Assembly (NCBI GenBank): GCA_002633025.1
Contig: NMRB01000181.1
Coordinates: 302,852-366,851, forward strand
Source of the DNA: Notospermus geniculatus
Lineage: Eukaryota > Nemertea > Pilidiophora > Heteronemertea > Lineidae
Direction: 5' to 3'
DNA length: 64,000 bases
Part shown: piece by piece, positions 1 through 10,162 of the stretch
Layout of the letters: each line of letters opens with the position of its first letter
Position numbering within the stretch: the first letter of the stretch is position 1
Notes under the pieces: generated by a model
The model's input: the letters and a program-made list of their open reading frames with translations, nothing else
The model's database searches: none
What the model was told of the DNA's origin: nothing
Made by a program: the position numbers and the translations under genes

Positions 1-516
1 TTATAGCTAATCCTCTGCAAGGAATTCAGCAATGAAATCATCAGCTAATGTGAAGTTAGGATAGGGTAGTTGAATGCAAAAATAAAATCTTCAATATCTT
101 AACCGGAAGTACTTTATTATCATATTTAAAAATGGCCGCAAATTCACATATTTTACCTATATTTTGACGAAAAATGAAATAAAACGCAGCATTCAAGCAC
201 TTATACCAAGGTTTATTGGGTCAGCAAATCTAACTATCTCATCAATACTAATGCCAGCTGACCGCTATATTGGTTTCCAAGATGGCTGCCAACTATCGGC
301 TATTTCAACCGTCGTCAACGAAAGTTTTTGAAAAATTTAAGTCATAATCAAACACCCAACCTATTTTTAGGGAAATGCGATGAAATGACAGAAATCCACG
401 GTGCCATATGAACTCAGTGATTACTAAGTAACTTCAATCCCAGGTTCATTAATCACCGCAGTTAGCCACTTTTGGCTACTTGCGCAGTCTGATAACGTTA
501 CCCTAAAAGGTGACAT
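1..516. other. No recognisable feature
   Basis: AT-rich sequence. I see no long open frame, splice-bounded exon or clear repeat here. Confidence 0.5.
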
Positions 517-693
517 ACTAAAAGTACCCCAAATCCCATGTCTAAGAACAATTAGAACTTCTATAATTTGGACTGATGTGTGGATGGGGGCGTCCTATGG
601 TGCAGAATGGACTCGCCGCCATTTTATTGGAATTCATTTTGTTTACAGGGAGTTCTAGTTGTTCTAAGATTAGGAATTTGGGGTACCTTTAGT
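517..693. mobile_element. Foldback MITE-like inverted repeat
   Basis: The arms at 517-562 and 649-693 are inverted copies of each other. Both contain AAGGTACCCC- or AAAGTACCCC-type ends followed by TCTAAGAACAA or its near match. No coding capacity lies between them. The superfamily is not recognised and no clear target-site duplication was found. Confidence 0.55.
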
Positions 694-1189
694 AAACCCT
701 TGATAAACCACACGTTAAAAATGACGTAGGTAGGCCCCATTTGGGGACGACAACATAATTTTTAATTTTACATTAGAGCCAAGCTACCTAGTGCACTTTG
801 CCATCTCTAAATGTAACGTGATAACCGGTTAGTTCGTACTGGTTACAATATACAACACAAATCAGGATTAACGTGTCTCACAGTAAACAGCGTATCCTAC
901 CCCATATCTAAGGTAAAAACAAGTGGACACTGCATTGTCACAGTTGTTGTCTTCAGCTATGGTTTGAACTATCCTAAAAATCGGTCTTTGTTTTACGATA
1001 CGGTTCCGATAGCGTCCTTCATAACCGGTTTGACAGACTCCTGAAATCCGGAAGGAATGAACAAAAAATGGACAATTTCCCACTTGAAGCACTTGGGGGT
1101 CCCAAATTACCTACGCTTCACAACCTTCAGAATGGTCACATGCCAGGTGACATGAGTGATTTCAGAATTTGAAAACAGCATCCAACCCT

Positions 1190-1440
1190 GAATTTCCAGT
1201 ACTATCATCGGGTGGAATGTTCAAGGAATTTCCGGCATGGGAGGGGTTGTAGCTAGCAAAGGGACAGGGTGGGCAAATGCATGCAGGGAATTAAAAAGTA
1301 TATTTGAAAGTCATGAATAGTCAGTGATTGCAAATTGTGGCTCCTCAGTCAGAGCATCTAGATTTTAAAATTTTCTGGGGGAGTATGGGTGCCAAGTGCA
1401 GAACTTCCGTCAGCATCCCCCCTGCCCCCTGGCCACAGCC
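1190..1440. mobile_element. Degraded MITE related to the copy at 22756-23045
   Basis: It shares with that copy the stretches TAGCTAGCAAAGGGACAGG, GGGCAAATGC and ATTTTAAAATTTTCTGGGG, in the same order. The ends are eroded, so the boundaries are approximate. Confidence 0.45.
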
Positions 1441-1692
1441 TGGCTGTCAGGGACATTCCAAGGACTTTTCACAGAACATTTTCTGCGACTTTCAGGGGAA
1501 AACATTATTATCAGAATCTACTGAAACACCTACATACATGTCCCAATCGGCAGAAGGACGTTCCATTTTTTGAACACCTCATATGACATGGAACTCCATG
1601 GTGTGGTAAGAGCCACCTATGAATCATTTTTTAACGAGAGAAGGATATCGGAGCGATGTCAATGCTTTACTATGAGATGTCTACTACTCTAG

Positions 1693-2647
1693 AGCTAGTT
1701 AACTGTGACCTTGACCTCTGACTTTGAGAAGTACATGTAATGCGTAACTGGAACAGGGATCCGTGATTTAACCTATAGGGGATAGTTAATGCAGGATTCT
1801 AATTAGTTTTCCCTGAAATTCTGAGTAGATTTGCATTTTAGGACTGTTTGACCTTGACATCTGACCTTCAAGGTCATTGCGTCATCCGAAAGGTCGTCCT
1901 TGATAACGTAGGTTTAGGTGATGATTTTAGGCTTCAACCATCACCAGGCTCTGACTTCTCTCATGTTACCTGTAACGGTTGACTGAGATCTTGACCTCTG
2001 ACTTTGGGAATTATTGCGTAACTGGAACAGGCTTTGGCTTCTAATTAGTTTTCTCCTGAAATTCCGAGCAGATTTGCACTTTAGAACTGCTTGACCTTGA
2101 CTTTGACCTCTGACCTTCAAGGTCATTGTGTAATCTGAAAGCTCATCCTTGATAAGCTAAGTGTAGGTGAAGCTTTTTAGGTTTTTACCATCCCCAGATT
2201 CTGACTCATGTCATGTTATCAAATTTGAATATCAAATCTCGCCATGATATCAGCAAATATCATGCGACCCAGCAGGTGCAAACCGAAAATTTCAGTTGCA
2301 GATCTTGACCTCTGACCTTGGGAATTATTGCGTAACTGGAACAGGCATCCTTGATTATTAAACTTATAGGAGATGGTTAACTTTGGCTTCTAATTAGTTT
2401 TCTCCTGAAATTCCGAGCAGATCTGCACTTTAGAACTGCTTGACCTTGACTTTGACCTCTGACCTTCAAGGTCATTGTGTAATCTGAAAGCTCATCCTTG
2501 ATAAGCTAGGTGTAGGTGAAGCTTTTTAGGTTTTTACCATCACCAGATTCTGACTTATGTCATGTTATCAAATTTGAATATCAAATCTCGCCATGATATT
2601 AGCAAATATCATGCGACCCAGCAGGTGCAAACCGAAAATTTCAGTTG
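1693..2647. repeat. Three-unit tandem repeat rich in AGGTCA half-sites
   Basis: Three diverged units run from about 1693, 1971 and 2298, each roughly 280-350 bp. Each carries GCGTAACTGGAACAGG, CTAATTAGTTTT, CCTGAAATTC and a TGACCT-rich block. In units 2 and 3 the block reads TGACCTCTGACCTTCAAGG, which on the other strand is two AGGTCA half-sites one base apart (DR1) next to TCAAGGTCA. DR1 is a known layout for RXR, HNF4 and COUP-type receptors. Function here is not shown, and half-sites of this kind are common in invertebrate repeats. Confidence 0.75.
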
Positions 2648-3025
2648 CAATAACATCCTTGGATGAGCTATGATGTTGTGGTGCAGTTTCAAGTCGGTTG
2701 TTGTGGCAGATTTCCTTATATGTCAAAAGCAATATCAATATCATTATGATGCTGATCATGGAGATTAAATTTGTTGATGCCAATATCTTGCCAAGGACCA
2801 GAAACATGGGGAAGGAACTTGTTACTAGTGCTCTGCCTGGCCTCGGAGACAAGTTATTCAAGAAACAAAAGTGTGTCAGACAAAGTCTCAACCTTTGGTA
2901 CATCAATTTCACCATGAACCAGGTATCGGAGACGGGAAATTTTCCTTTCATCTTGTACAGTCAGGTCATGTTACCAGGCGGTAGATCACATTTGCAGGTC
3001 TGTAGCTCTTGCATGAACAAAGTTA

Positions 3026-3084
3026 CAGGTGAGACAGACAGACAGACAGACAGAGACACACACCGAGAGACAGACAGACACCAT
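3026..3084. repeat. GACA microsatellite
   Basis: Imperfect run of GACA units with short interruptions (AGACACACACCGAGAGACAG). Confidence 0.85.
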
Positions 3085-3520
3085 GACCAAACAAAATATG
3101 GTTTGCCATCTTGAGATCAGAAACCATAAGTAAGAGCAAAGCACAAAACATTGGCCAGTGAGGCCCATATTGCATGGCCTGTAAAATGCTAAGAATAAGA
3201 GATATTGAAGATTTTCTTTTTGAATCTGTTTCCGTTAACCTTCGTGACAATTTGAGTGAGGCAGGACCATCCAGCTCCCTGCAGAGGATGTGATATAGGG
3301 CTCAGAGTGAGGCATACTTTCGGGGGTACTGGGATGAGCTATTTTTAGATTATGTAACACGCTGTATAGACATGATAACAAAGTGTGAGCAACTGTCAAA
3401 AAATGTTAAGTAAGACCTGTATTTTAGTGTGGCAATGACAATTATTTGATTGGTTTACCATGGATGGTGAAAAATACCCACTATATTTGGGCTATTTTCA
3501 AGCCAGAAAACAGTCAGAAA
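3085..3520. other. No recognisable feature
   Basis: Sequence between the microsatellite and the truncated Polinton. Open frames here are shadows or short. Confidence 0.4.
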
Positions 3521-5620
3521 TTACCCAAAATGCAATTCTGCTTGCCAAATCCACCAGAATTTTTTTTTCACAAAACACTCTTGCCAGTAATTATCTTGAC
3601 CCAGGTCTGACCTATGGTAAAAATTTGGGCAAAATCCGTGGTCCACTATTTTATCACTTTTTGCAGATTTTGCATGGTTTTCTCCCGTACGAACTCTTAA
3701 AAGATTTACAAATTCTTTTTCTATTCTTATCAACCAATCACAGAACTGTTCTACAACGTCTGGTCCTCGATGACATAAATATTCACTTCGATATAAATTT
3801 GGATAATCTGAATGTACATAACAACCAACTGCAGATGCTATTTGTGATTTTAGTTTTTTAGTTTTCAGTTCATCAAGTTCTATAGGGGTTCCTTCGGTTT
3901 TATCAGTTACGCAATTAATACTTTCAAAATCCGCATAAATTACAAATGGAACTTTATTCTTGAAGTGATAATTTTTAAATTTTAGTGTAGAATATTTCTC
4001 GATTGGCATTTTTACTTCACAATAATCATGTTCACCGCATTTCTTTTTATGCTCTATTAATGTTTCTATTCTTTCAAAAGCGTTCATACATCTTCTACAT
4101 AAATGTGATTCATGTTTTTGGTTTGTTCTAAAGAAAAGATTGATATTTTTTAAATACATATAATGAGATTGGTAATGTAAAATGTCAATAACATCATCAT
4201 CATCGAAATTCTTTGAGAGATATAACGGTTCTAAAGAATAGTCAAGGATTGAAGTTGAACCAGGTTTTTTTGTTTCCAATCCGAAAACATTTATTTTTAG
4301 ATTATTTTCTTTTTCAATTTTTGGAATATTTTTTATCATAACCGGAAAATTTTCAATTTGTATTTCGTTTTGATACTTTTTATAAGAGTATATACTACTA
4401 ACATTATTTTCAGGTGGATATTTAGCCGCTAATAAAGACCATAGAAAACATTTCTCGTCATTAGATTTTACATTTATCACAGCGTTTGTTTTGAAAGGAA
4501 GTTGAATAAAGTGACCGCCTTTTATCTCTCTCATTCCAACAATCCAAATATCCATGTATTTTATTTGGTCTAGTGATAAACCACTTCCGTTAAAATATCT
4601 TTCATCAATTTGTAATTTTATGTAATCTAACGATTTAATTAACATTTCCCAACCTTGTTGTTGTGAAAGAATTACTTCAAAAGGTGATTGTATACTGTGT
4701 TTAACTAGATTATTTTCTTTAAAGAATTGAACTTCGCATGATAAACTTATTTTAAAACGTTTATTTTTAACACTAGCCAGCAGATCACTAAACTTATCTT
4801 GGTATTCCTTTACATCTTTTGCCTTTTTATCGTTTCTTAACTGCATTGAAACGTAATTTCCTTTTCTTCCGAATTGTTTAATGGTTCTTAACTCTTCAGG
4901 GATATAATCTATTTCCAAACGAATACTATCTGAACGGGTTTGTCTAGCTGGTTTATCTTCCGTAAAGTATCTTGGTAATTCTTCAAATAATCTTTTAGTT
5001 TCCTCCTGACGCGGATTAATTCCTGGTAATTCCTCAAACAATTTTCTAGTTTCTTGCCTTTCTTGACCTCTTAAAATATCTCTTCGAATTTTTGGAGTGT
5101 AGAGATCAATATTACTTTTTACATTATTTTTATGTACTTTTGATTGAAGATGATTTTTCCAAGTGCGATTTTTTATTAATTTTTTACAATATTCACAGTA
5201 ACGTGTATTTTCTTCATAATGAATTGCTTTTCCTTGTTGATCTAGTTCTGGTGTTTCTGATGTGTTAATATTTCTTATTGGTGGTGTAGTAGGATTTCTT
5301 CTAATGTCAACGAGATTAGATCGTGATTGAGTGGTTTTATTTAGTTGAGTTTTTTTAGTTTCATAAAATTTAGTCCAGTTTTGTAAATGTTTTTTAGTTT
5401 TATTATGTCTTGCAAGATTTGAAGGTGTAACATCACTATTACACACTTCACAACGGATTTTCCCTGACTGAACCGAGTTTGCTGGTTGCGGCGGTGTGGG
5501 TCTAATGGGTATCGGTCGAATTAATGATGGTGTAGGTCGTCTATCTGTGATCTCACCACTGGAATCTAGGTTTTTAAAAAATCTTCCCATTATAAATTGT
5601 TTGTCAGTTTTCTTCGCCAT
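3521..5620 (-). CDS. Truncated Polinton/Maverick protein-primed family-B DNA polymerase (N-terminal part)
   Basis: 699 residues. Polintons encode a protein-primed family-B polymerase that copies the element. Visible parts are a C2H2-like finger near residues 53-77 (CEVCNSD...HNKTKKH), a second near 140-165 (CEYCKK...HLQSKVH), a third Cys/His cluster near 511-540 (CRRCMNAF...HKKKC), and the exonuclease I motif YADFE near 565. The polymerase palm motifs are absent. Homology appears to stop near base 3690, after which the frame runs into unrelated sequence and a stop, so the last 50 or so residues look like a chimeric tail. The frame begins 23 bases downstream of the integrase stop, on the same strand. 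The start at 5620 is the first Met after the integrase and gives a Lys-rich N-terminus. It is probably inactive because the catalytic half is missing. Confidence 0.85.
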   Translation of the reverse strand: MAKKTDKQFIMGRFFKNLDSSGEITDRRPTPSLIRPIPIRPTPPQPANSVQSGKIRCEVCNSDVTPSNLARHNKTKKHLQNWTKFYETKKTQLNKTTQSRSNLVDIRRNPTTPPIRNINTSETPELDQQGKAIHYEENTRYCEYCKKLIKNRTWKNHLQSKVHKNNVKSNIDLYTPKIRRDILRGQERQETRKLFEELPGINPRQEETKRLFEELPRYFTEDKPARQTRSDSIRLEIDYIPEELRTIKQFGRKGNYVSMQLRNDKKAKDVKEYQDKFSDLLASVKNKRFKISLSCEVQFFKENNLVKHSIQSPFEVILSQQQGWEMLIKSLDYIKLQIDERYFNGSGLSLDQIKYMDIWIVGMREIKGGHFIQLPFKTNAVINVKSNDEKCFLWSLLAAKYPPENNVSSIYSYKKYQNEIQIENFPVMIKNIPKIEKENNLKINVFGLETKKPGSTSILDYSLEPLYLSKNFDDDDVIDILHYQSHYMYLKNINLFFRTNQKHESHLCRRCMNAFERIETLIEHKKKCGEHDYCEVKMPIEKYSTLKFKNYHFKNKVPFVIYADFESINCVTDKTEGTPIELDELKTKKLKSQIASAVGCYVHSDYPNLYRSEYLCHRGPDVVEQFCDWLIRIEKEFVNLLRVRTGENHAKSAKSDKIVDHGFCPNFYHRSDLGQDNYWQECFVKKKFWWIWQAELHFG

Positions 5621-5643
5621 CTATTTATAATAGAAAAATTTTT

Positions 5644-6726
5644 TTAATTAAGTTTTTTTATGTCAGAAACTGGTATCCATTCGTTAAATTTATCGCTATA
5701 ACCTTTCCACTTTACTAATCCATATTTCTTTCCTTTAATTGTTTTATATCTGATGATTTTTTCGATTTTGTATTCTAATTGTTCTGGATTGGGAACATAA
5801 CTTAATTCTTGCTCGTAAAAATAACCGTCAATTAGTTCATTCTGGTAATCTTCAAGTTGGTAAACAATTGGATTAGTGAAAATAATCTGTTTAATTTTAA
5901 AAACTTCTTCAGTAAAGTTAGGAAGATAACCTTTAGCAAAAATAGTTTTATACTTAGAAATTCTTACACCATCCCCAATTTTAAACTTTGGCGAACCGAA
6001 ATCGTGTGTTAAGTGTGCGCCATACAGGTTAAACCAAACTGCGCCTTCGTTTTCCTCTTTCCTTGCATCTATTGGTTTCATTCCGATTGATGTGTGAAAT
6101 GTATTATTATAACCTTTCACTAAATCTGGTAATATATCTAACCATTTGTCTGTCTCTTTTGCTGTAAAATATTTCCACATTCTTGTTTTTAAAGTACGGT
6201 TAAAACGCTCAACAACCGCAGCTTTTTTATCCGAATATGAGGAAAACCATTCTATATCATTTTTAGTTAGTAACTCCTTTAAATGTTTGTTGTAAAATTC
6301 CTTACCGTCATCGAACTGAATTTTTTCAGGTTTTGACTCCCTAAAAATAGTTTTGAATAAATCTTTAACCTCTTCACCTCTCTTACTCTTTAAAGCTAGA
6401 GCCCAAGCGTATCTACTGAATAAATCGATCACAGTTAAGATATATTTATAATTTTTATTATTTTTTTCATAAGCTTGCATATCGACTAAATCCGCTTGCC
6501 ATTGCTGATCTATGTAAGAGACCATAGTTTTTCTGAATAAGAATTTTTTATGAATCGGTTTATGGAGTTGAAAAGTTGGTAAATTATCTAAAAATTCTTT
6601 CACTTGTTTATATTTTATAAGTTTTTTATCCTCTTTAACTTTTTTCCAAATTTGTGCAATATTTGTATAAGCAACATTACTTTCAGGATTGAAATACAGG
6701 TTTCTGAGGTACTGTTCTGTATCCAT
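5644..6726 (-). CDS. Polinton/Maverick retroviral-like integrase with C-terminal chromodomain
   Basis: 360 residues, apparently full length. It would join element ends to target DNA in the nucleus. The rve-type core shows WQADLVDM (Asp79), then FDDGKEF (Asp139), then VVERFNRTLK (Glu173), which is a DDE triad with 33 residues between the last two. LTVIDLFSRYAW is a typical core strand. Residues about 318-360 form a chromodomain (YGLVKWKGY followed by NEWIP), as in Polinton and chromovirus integrases, which may direct the element to modified chromatin. The Met at 6726 lies 25 bases from the terminal repeat, consistent with the integrase being the outermost gene at this end. The frame is unbroken, so this part of the element is not old. 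Confidence 0.93.
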   Translation of the reverse strand: MDTEQYLRNLYFNPESNVAYTNIAQIWKKVKEDKKLIKYKQVKEFLDNLPTFQLHKPIHKKFLFRKTMVSYIDQQWQADLVDMQAYEKNNKNYKYILTVIDLFSRYAWALALKSKRGEEVKDLFKTIFRESKPEKIQFDDGKEFYNKHLKELLTKNDIEWFSSYSDKKAAVVERFNRTLKTRMWKYFTAKETDKWLDILPDLVKGYNNTFHTSIGMKPIDARKEENEGAVWFNLYGAHLTHDFGSPKFKIGDGVRISKYKTIFAKGYLPNFTEEVFKIKQIIFTNPIVYQLEDYQNELIDGYFYEQELSYVPNPEQLEYKIEKIIRYKTIKGKKYGLVKWKGYSDKFNEWIPVSDIKKLN

Positions 6727-6750
6727 TTATTTATTTTTCAAGAAATTTAT

Positions 6751-6920
6751 AGTATAAGGAAAGTGAGGGGATCTGGATGGAAGAGGTTTTATTAGTTTGC
6801 AAGTTTAGGTAGGTATAGTTTTTGGAAAAAGCCCGGAAATAGGGATATTTTAGTGTATTTTAGCCTGGGGGTGCGGCTAATCTTCCTCTTCCGTCCAGAT
6901 CCCCTCACTTTCCTTATACT
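6751..6920. repeat. Hairpin-forming Polinton terminus
   Basis: Bases 6751-6786 and 6885-6920 are inverted copies, 35 of 36 identical. Both start (read inward from their outer ends) with AGTATAAGGAAAGTGAGGGG. A 98-base spacer separates them. The inner copy lies just upstream of the integrase Met, so it may also hold its promoter. Confidence 0.9.
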
Positions 6921-6924
6921 TCTA

Positions 6925-7085
6925 GGGTATCTCTGGAGTACCCGGACAACCCTACAGGTACCCTAGAACACCCTAAAGATACCCTAGAACACCCTTCACT
7001 CAATGGGTATTTTGAAACAGTCTACCCAAGAACACCCCAGAATACCCTAGAGCACCTAAGAAAACCCTGTCACACCCTACAGAGA
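6925..7085. repeat. Degenerate ACCCTAGAAC minisatellite
   Basis: Repeats of ACCCTAGAAC and ACCCTAAAGAT-like words give a period near 21 bp. The Polinton end abuts this tract. Confidence 0.7.
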
Positions 7086-7142
7086 TTTTTTTAGTAGGGC
7101 AAACACTAGGCCTATCGTGACGAAAACACCCCAACTTCATTG

Positions 7143-7494
7143 GCCAGTTTCAGCCAGAAAAACCAATGAAATAACTTACTAAACGGGCTCTAATGAAACT
7201 TGAGATTCTTATTTTTATCAACAATCACTAATTATCCCGACAATCACTATTGTCTGAGAGAGTCTTTTTGTCCCGTTTTGTACATCGTTTTACCCGTTTC
7301 GCTGATGCGGCGGCCATTTTGTCTACTGCATCCACCCTATCCTCTACACTGGTCTCCTGCCCGCGTAATGCTCCGCTGTATGATTTGCGGAGTGTTTCGG
7401 TGGTAAAGTACCAATCTGACCTGGGTGGACGCATTGGACTAGAAAGTCCAATGTCTAGAAAGTTATTTCATTGGTTTTTCTGGGCGAAACCGGC
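7143..7494. mobile_element. MITE with 35-bp terminal inverted repeats
   Basis: The arms at 7143-7177 and 7460-7494 share AGAAAAACCAATGAAATAAC in inverted orientation, with a few mismatches near the outer ends. The interior contains a small hairpin (ATTGGACT-AGAA-AGTCCAAT). No target duplication was identified. Confidence 0.65.
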
Positions 7495-8095
7495 CCTTGA
7501 AGTTTGGATGTTTTGGTGGCGGTAGTGTTGATATGCTTGCATACCCTTCGCTTCCTTCGGAAGCTCTATGTGTTTACAGTACTTCTGTGTGTTTTTTCTC
7601 CTCTGTGCTTGACATTCTCCTCTGACAGCTCTCCAAGGGCCCGTGATCGAGCTGACCACGAAACCGTTTCAGTCCTTTTGATGGTTCTTTTGTTTGCCCG
7701 AACTTTTCGGTGACTTTTTTATTTTAAATGATTGTTATTGTTATCGATTCCCTTCATTGCTTTGAAGATAATGAAGGAAGATCGATTATAGCAAATACTA
7801 CATTTCTGTTATTGATTGCTCAGTTCACTCCGTCTTTCGTCTGTTGTTGATGAACATCACATCATGATGTGCCATTTACAGTCAACTTTCTTCTTTGCTT
7901 TTGTAATCCAGGAGCCACTTCCCGTCAACTTTGAAATTCTGTGAAGTAGTGTGAGGACTTATACATGCAGATGAAGAAAGAAATGTGCCTGAATTCAGAT
8001 TGCAATGAAATGTCCTGCTATATCAACTAAAATTCTTTGTTATGGAGGGAAGTATCCAATTGAGGACTTCGCTCATTTCCGCTCGGCGTGAAGGA
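7495..8095. other. No recognisable gene
   Basis: Short frames only. I see no repeat structure beyond a small imperfect palindrome near 7748-7785. Confidence 0.4.
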
Positions 8096-8532
8096 TGATT
8101 AATATCCAGCACAACTAGGGGCCATGCCCTTTGCTGGTTCTAACTTGAACAGATAAAAAATGTAGGCACCGGTGTGACAGAATCTTATGTCCCCACCATC
8201 CTGATGTTCCCCTGTATTGTTTGTCACACGATTAAGGGTCTTGGTCTCTCTAGAGTCCAATTCAATTGTGCCGCTTAATCCGTTAATGTATTGTTGGGGG
8301 ACATCCGTCACCTATCGGGGGGACATTAGATTCTTTTACACCGGTGTGGAAGGAATTGAAGTCCCCTATGAATCCAAGTCCGGTCTTATTGTTCAGCGAG
8401 GGATTAGAATATATGGCTAGAGACCCCGGTTGGGGTCGAAAATTTGCTAAGATTCTGGAAATTGACTTCCTGTTTATCATCATGGCTAAAGAAACCATGA
8501 GCATTCAAATATAACCTTACAATAGCGGGCTG

Positions 8533-8785
8533 TTGTTTGGCGGATCTGCACTCCTAGGACGCTGATTCCTGTCACACCGGCAATGATTTCGTTCCCTCTT
8601 CCGATATTACTGTTATAGTTATTGGCCCTACACCTTGAGTGCCGGTGTGATAAAATCTCATACCCCCGTGTTCCTGGGCCATGTACAGTGAGCGGAATCG
8701 GCAGATCTGGCGGATTTAGCGGATTCTGTATAAAATTGAATACGATTTGGTAATAAATGGATTTTTAAAAAAATAATTATAAGTA
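8533..8785. repeat. Direct duplication, copy 1
   Basis: Nearly identical to 8935-9182. It ends exactly at a single N (8786) inside the left arm of a GGCCATGTAC MITE. This pattern suggests an assembly overlap that was not collapsed. Confidence 0.75.
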
Positions 8786-8786
8786 N

Positions 8787-8933
8787 CTTAAGTTTAAAAA
8801 TAAGACCTCTATGTGAAACTTTGTCAAAGGCTTTGGACACATCAAAAAAAGTACAGAGCACCTCCTTACCAGAATCTAATTCCTTCATTACACCATGATA
8901 AAATTCCAGTAACTGAGTCACAGTCGAATGCTG
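8787..8933 (-). pseudogene. LINE reverse transcriptase fragment
   Basis: About 48 codons contain FFDVSKAFDKVSH, the strand and helix around the first catalytic Asp of non-LTR reverse transcriptases. It is preceded by a TVTQLLEF segment typical of Jockey/CR1-like elements. It is bounded by the N at 8786 and the second copy of the duplication, so no intact element is present. Confidence 0.8.
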
Positions 8934-8934
8934 C

Positions 8935-9182
8935 GGCAGATCTGCACTCCTAGGACGCTGATTCCTGTCACACCGGCAATGATTTCGTTCCCTCTTCCGA
9001 TATTACTGTTATAGTTATTGGCCCTACACCTTGAGTGCCGGTGTGATAAAATCTCATGCCCCCGTGTTCCTGGGCCATGTACAGTGAGCGGAATCGGCAG
9101 ATCTGGCGGATTTAGCGGATTCTGTATAAAATTGAATACGATTTGGTAATAAATGGATTTTTAAAAAAATAATTATAAGTAA
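8935..9182. repeat. Direct duplication, copy 2
   Basis: Second copy of 8533-8785. It continues into the complete MITE at 9073-9458, which the first copy lacks. Confidence 0.75.
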
Positions 9183-9458
9183 TAGAATTTTTCAAGTGTT
9201 CTATATGCTGCACAGGTTATAAAGGAAAAGCTGCAACAGCTCCGCGAATGGCAACTGGCCGAACTATTCCTACTGACCATTTTTGTTGCCCCTGTTTGGA
9301 TTACCGACTGTAAAAGGTATTTTCGAGGTCCTTTACTGTGAGACACATGGAGACTAATCAAGTAATATAATTTTTCGTTTATCATTGAATTTTATTCAGT
9401 TTTATACAGAATCCGCTAAATCCGCCAGATCTGCTGATTCCGCTAATTCTACATGGCC
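9073..9458. mobile_element. GGCCATGT-family MITE with 9-bp target duplication
   Basis: 386 bp with inverted arms of about 65 bp (GGCCATGTAC...CGGATTTAGCGGATTCTGT and reverse). GTGTTCCTG flanks it on both sides (9064-9072 and 9459-9467). It has the same ends as the element at 56686-57047. A 9-bp duplication fits Mutator-like elements, but no transposase is present, so the superfamily is inferred. Confidence 0.88.
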
Positions 9459-9856
9459 GTGTTCCTGTTGTCCGCTGTATTGTTTGTAGTAGGATCAGGG
9501 GACTTGGTCTCTCTCAGAGACCAATCCGTGAATGGGTTGTTCGGAGACATCCTATATCGGGGGACATTAGATGTATTTACACAGGATAGAGAATACCTGC
9601 CGTATTCAGTGCCCGCTTTATTGTTTGGCCGACACTCAAAAACAGAGTCATGTTTACCAGTGTCTCCCCCAATTGTCACGTACATGTAACAGCTTAGTCC
9701 GTCAGTCCTTTGTTGGGAGACATTGGCTAACGGGGGCAGTGAAAATTATTACACCGGAATGCAAGGTCGAATCGCCGCGGTAGGTGTGCCTTGGAATGTT
9801 TGGAATGTTTCAATATGGTCTTCATGATGATCTCTTCAGCAAACGCCTATCCAGCA

Positions 9857-10162
9857 ATGTTCGTTTCCTTACCCTTTCTTCTGAATTTCTATCTTATCAT
9901 ATTGAATGAGGGATGTATGAAGCCATTTGTGAACATGCGAGCTATCGGTGGCGCAATGGTAAAGAAAAAGAATGGTCAGGTACAATGGACCCGAGAGGAA
10001 TGCCGTGACTACTGTTCTATAACTCCAACCTGCCTTGCTGTCGACACGAATATCGTTCATGAGTGCTGGGAGCATGCTCAATGTAGACCGAGAAATATTA
10101 TCCACGTGGACAAAGCAATTGAGTATTTGAAAGTAAAGAGTTGTCAGGTGTGGCACATGTAA
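9857..10162 (+). CDS. Small secreted PAN/Apple-like domain protein or exon
   Basis: 101 residues from the ATG at 9857. This start gives a classical signal peptide (FVSLPFLLNFYLIIL, then NEG before Cys). In-frame Met codons also exist upstream at 9815-9830. The rest has cysteines in the pattern GCMKP, EECRDYC, TCLAVD, ECWEH, QCRP and SCQVW, with RAIGGAM between the first two groups. This resembles PAN/Apple-type extracellular binding modules. The stop codon lies at the edge of a MITE (10161-10403), so the original 3' end may have been cut off. It could be a 5' exon of a longer gene. The second copy of the region (from 11241) starts after the coding part. Confidence 0.5.
   Translation: MFVSLPFLLNFYLIILNEGCMKPFVNMRAIGGAMVKKKNGQVQWTREECRDYCSITPTCLAVDTNIVHECWEHAQCRPRNIIHVDKAIEYLKVKSCQVWHM

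Larger units (their letters stand above)
3690..6920 (-). mobile_element. Polinton/Maverick, right end only (5'-end fragment)
   Basis: It holds the integrase and half of the polymerase, both on the minus strand, and one terminus at 6920. The terminus read inward begins AGTATAAGG, consistent with the AG start of Polinton inverted repeats. Capsid, ATPase and protease genes and the other terminus are not in this window. The left edge near 3690 is inferred from where polymerase homology stops. Confidence 0.8.
8130..9780. repeat. Diverged repeat family with TTACACCGG words
   Basis: Stretches at about 8230-8350, 9495-9600 and 9655-9770 share GGGGGACATTAGAT, TTGGGAGACAT and TTTACACCGG-type words in the same order. 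They look like old tandem copies broken up by a MITE and an assembly join. Confidence 0.5.

Noticed and set aside
3460-3861. Plus-strand frame of 133 codons
   Set aside because: Shadow of the truncated Polinton polymerase.
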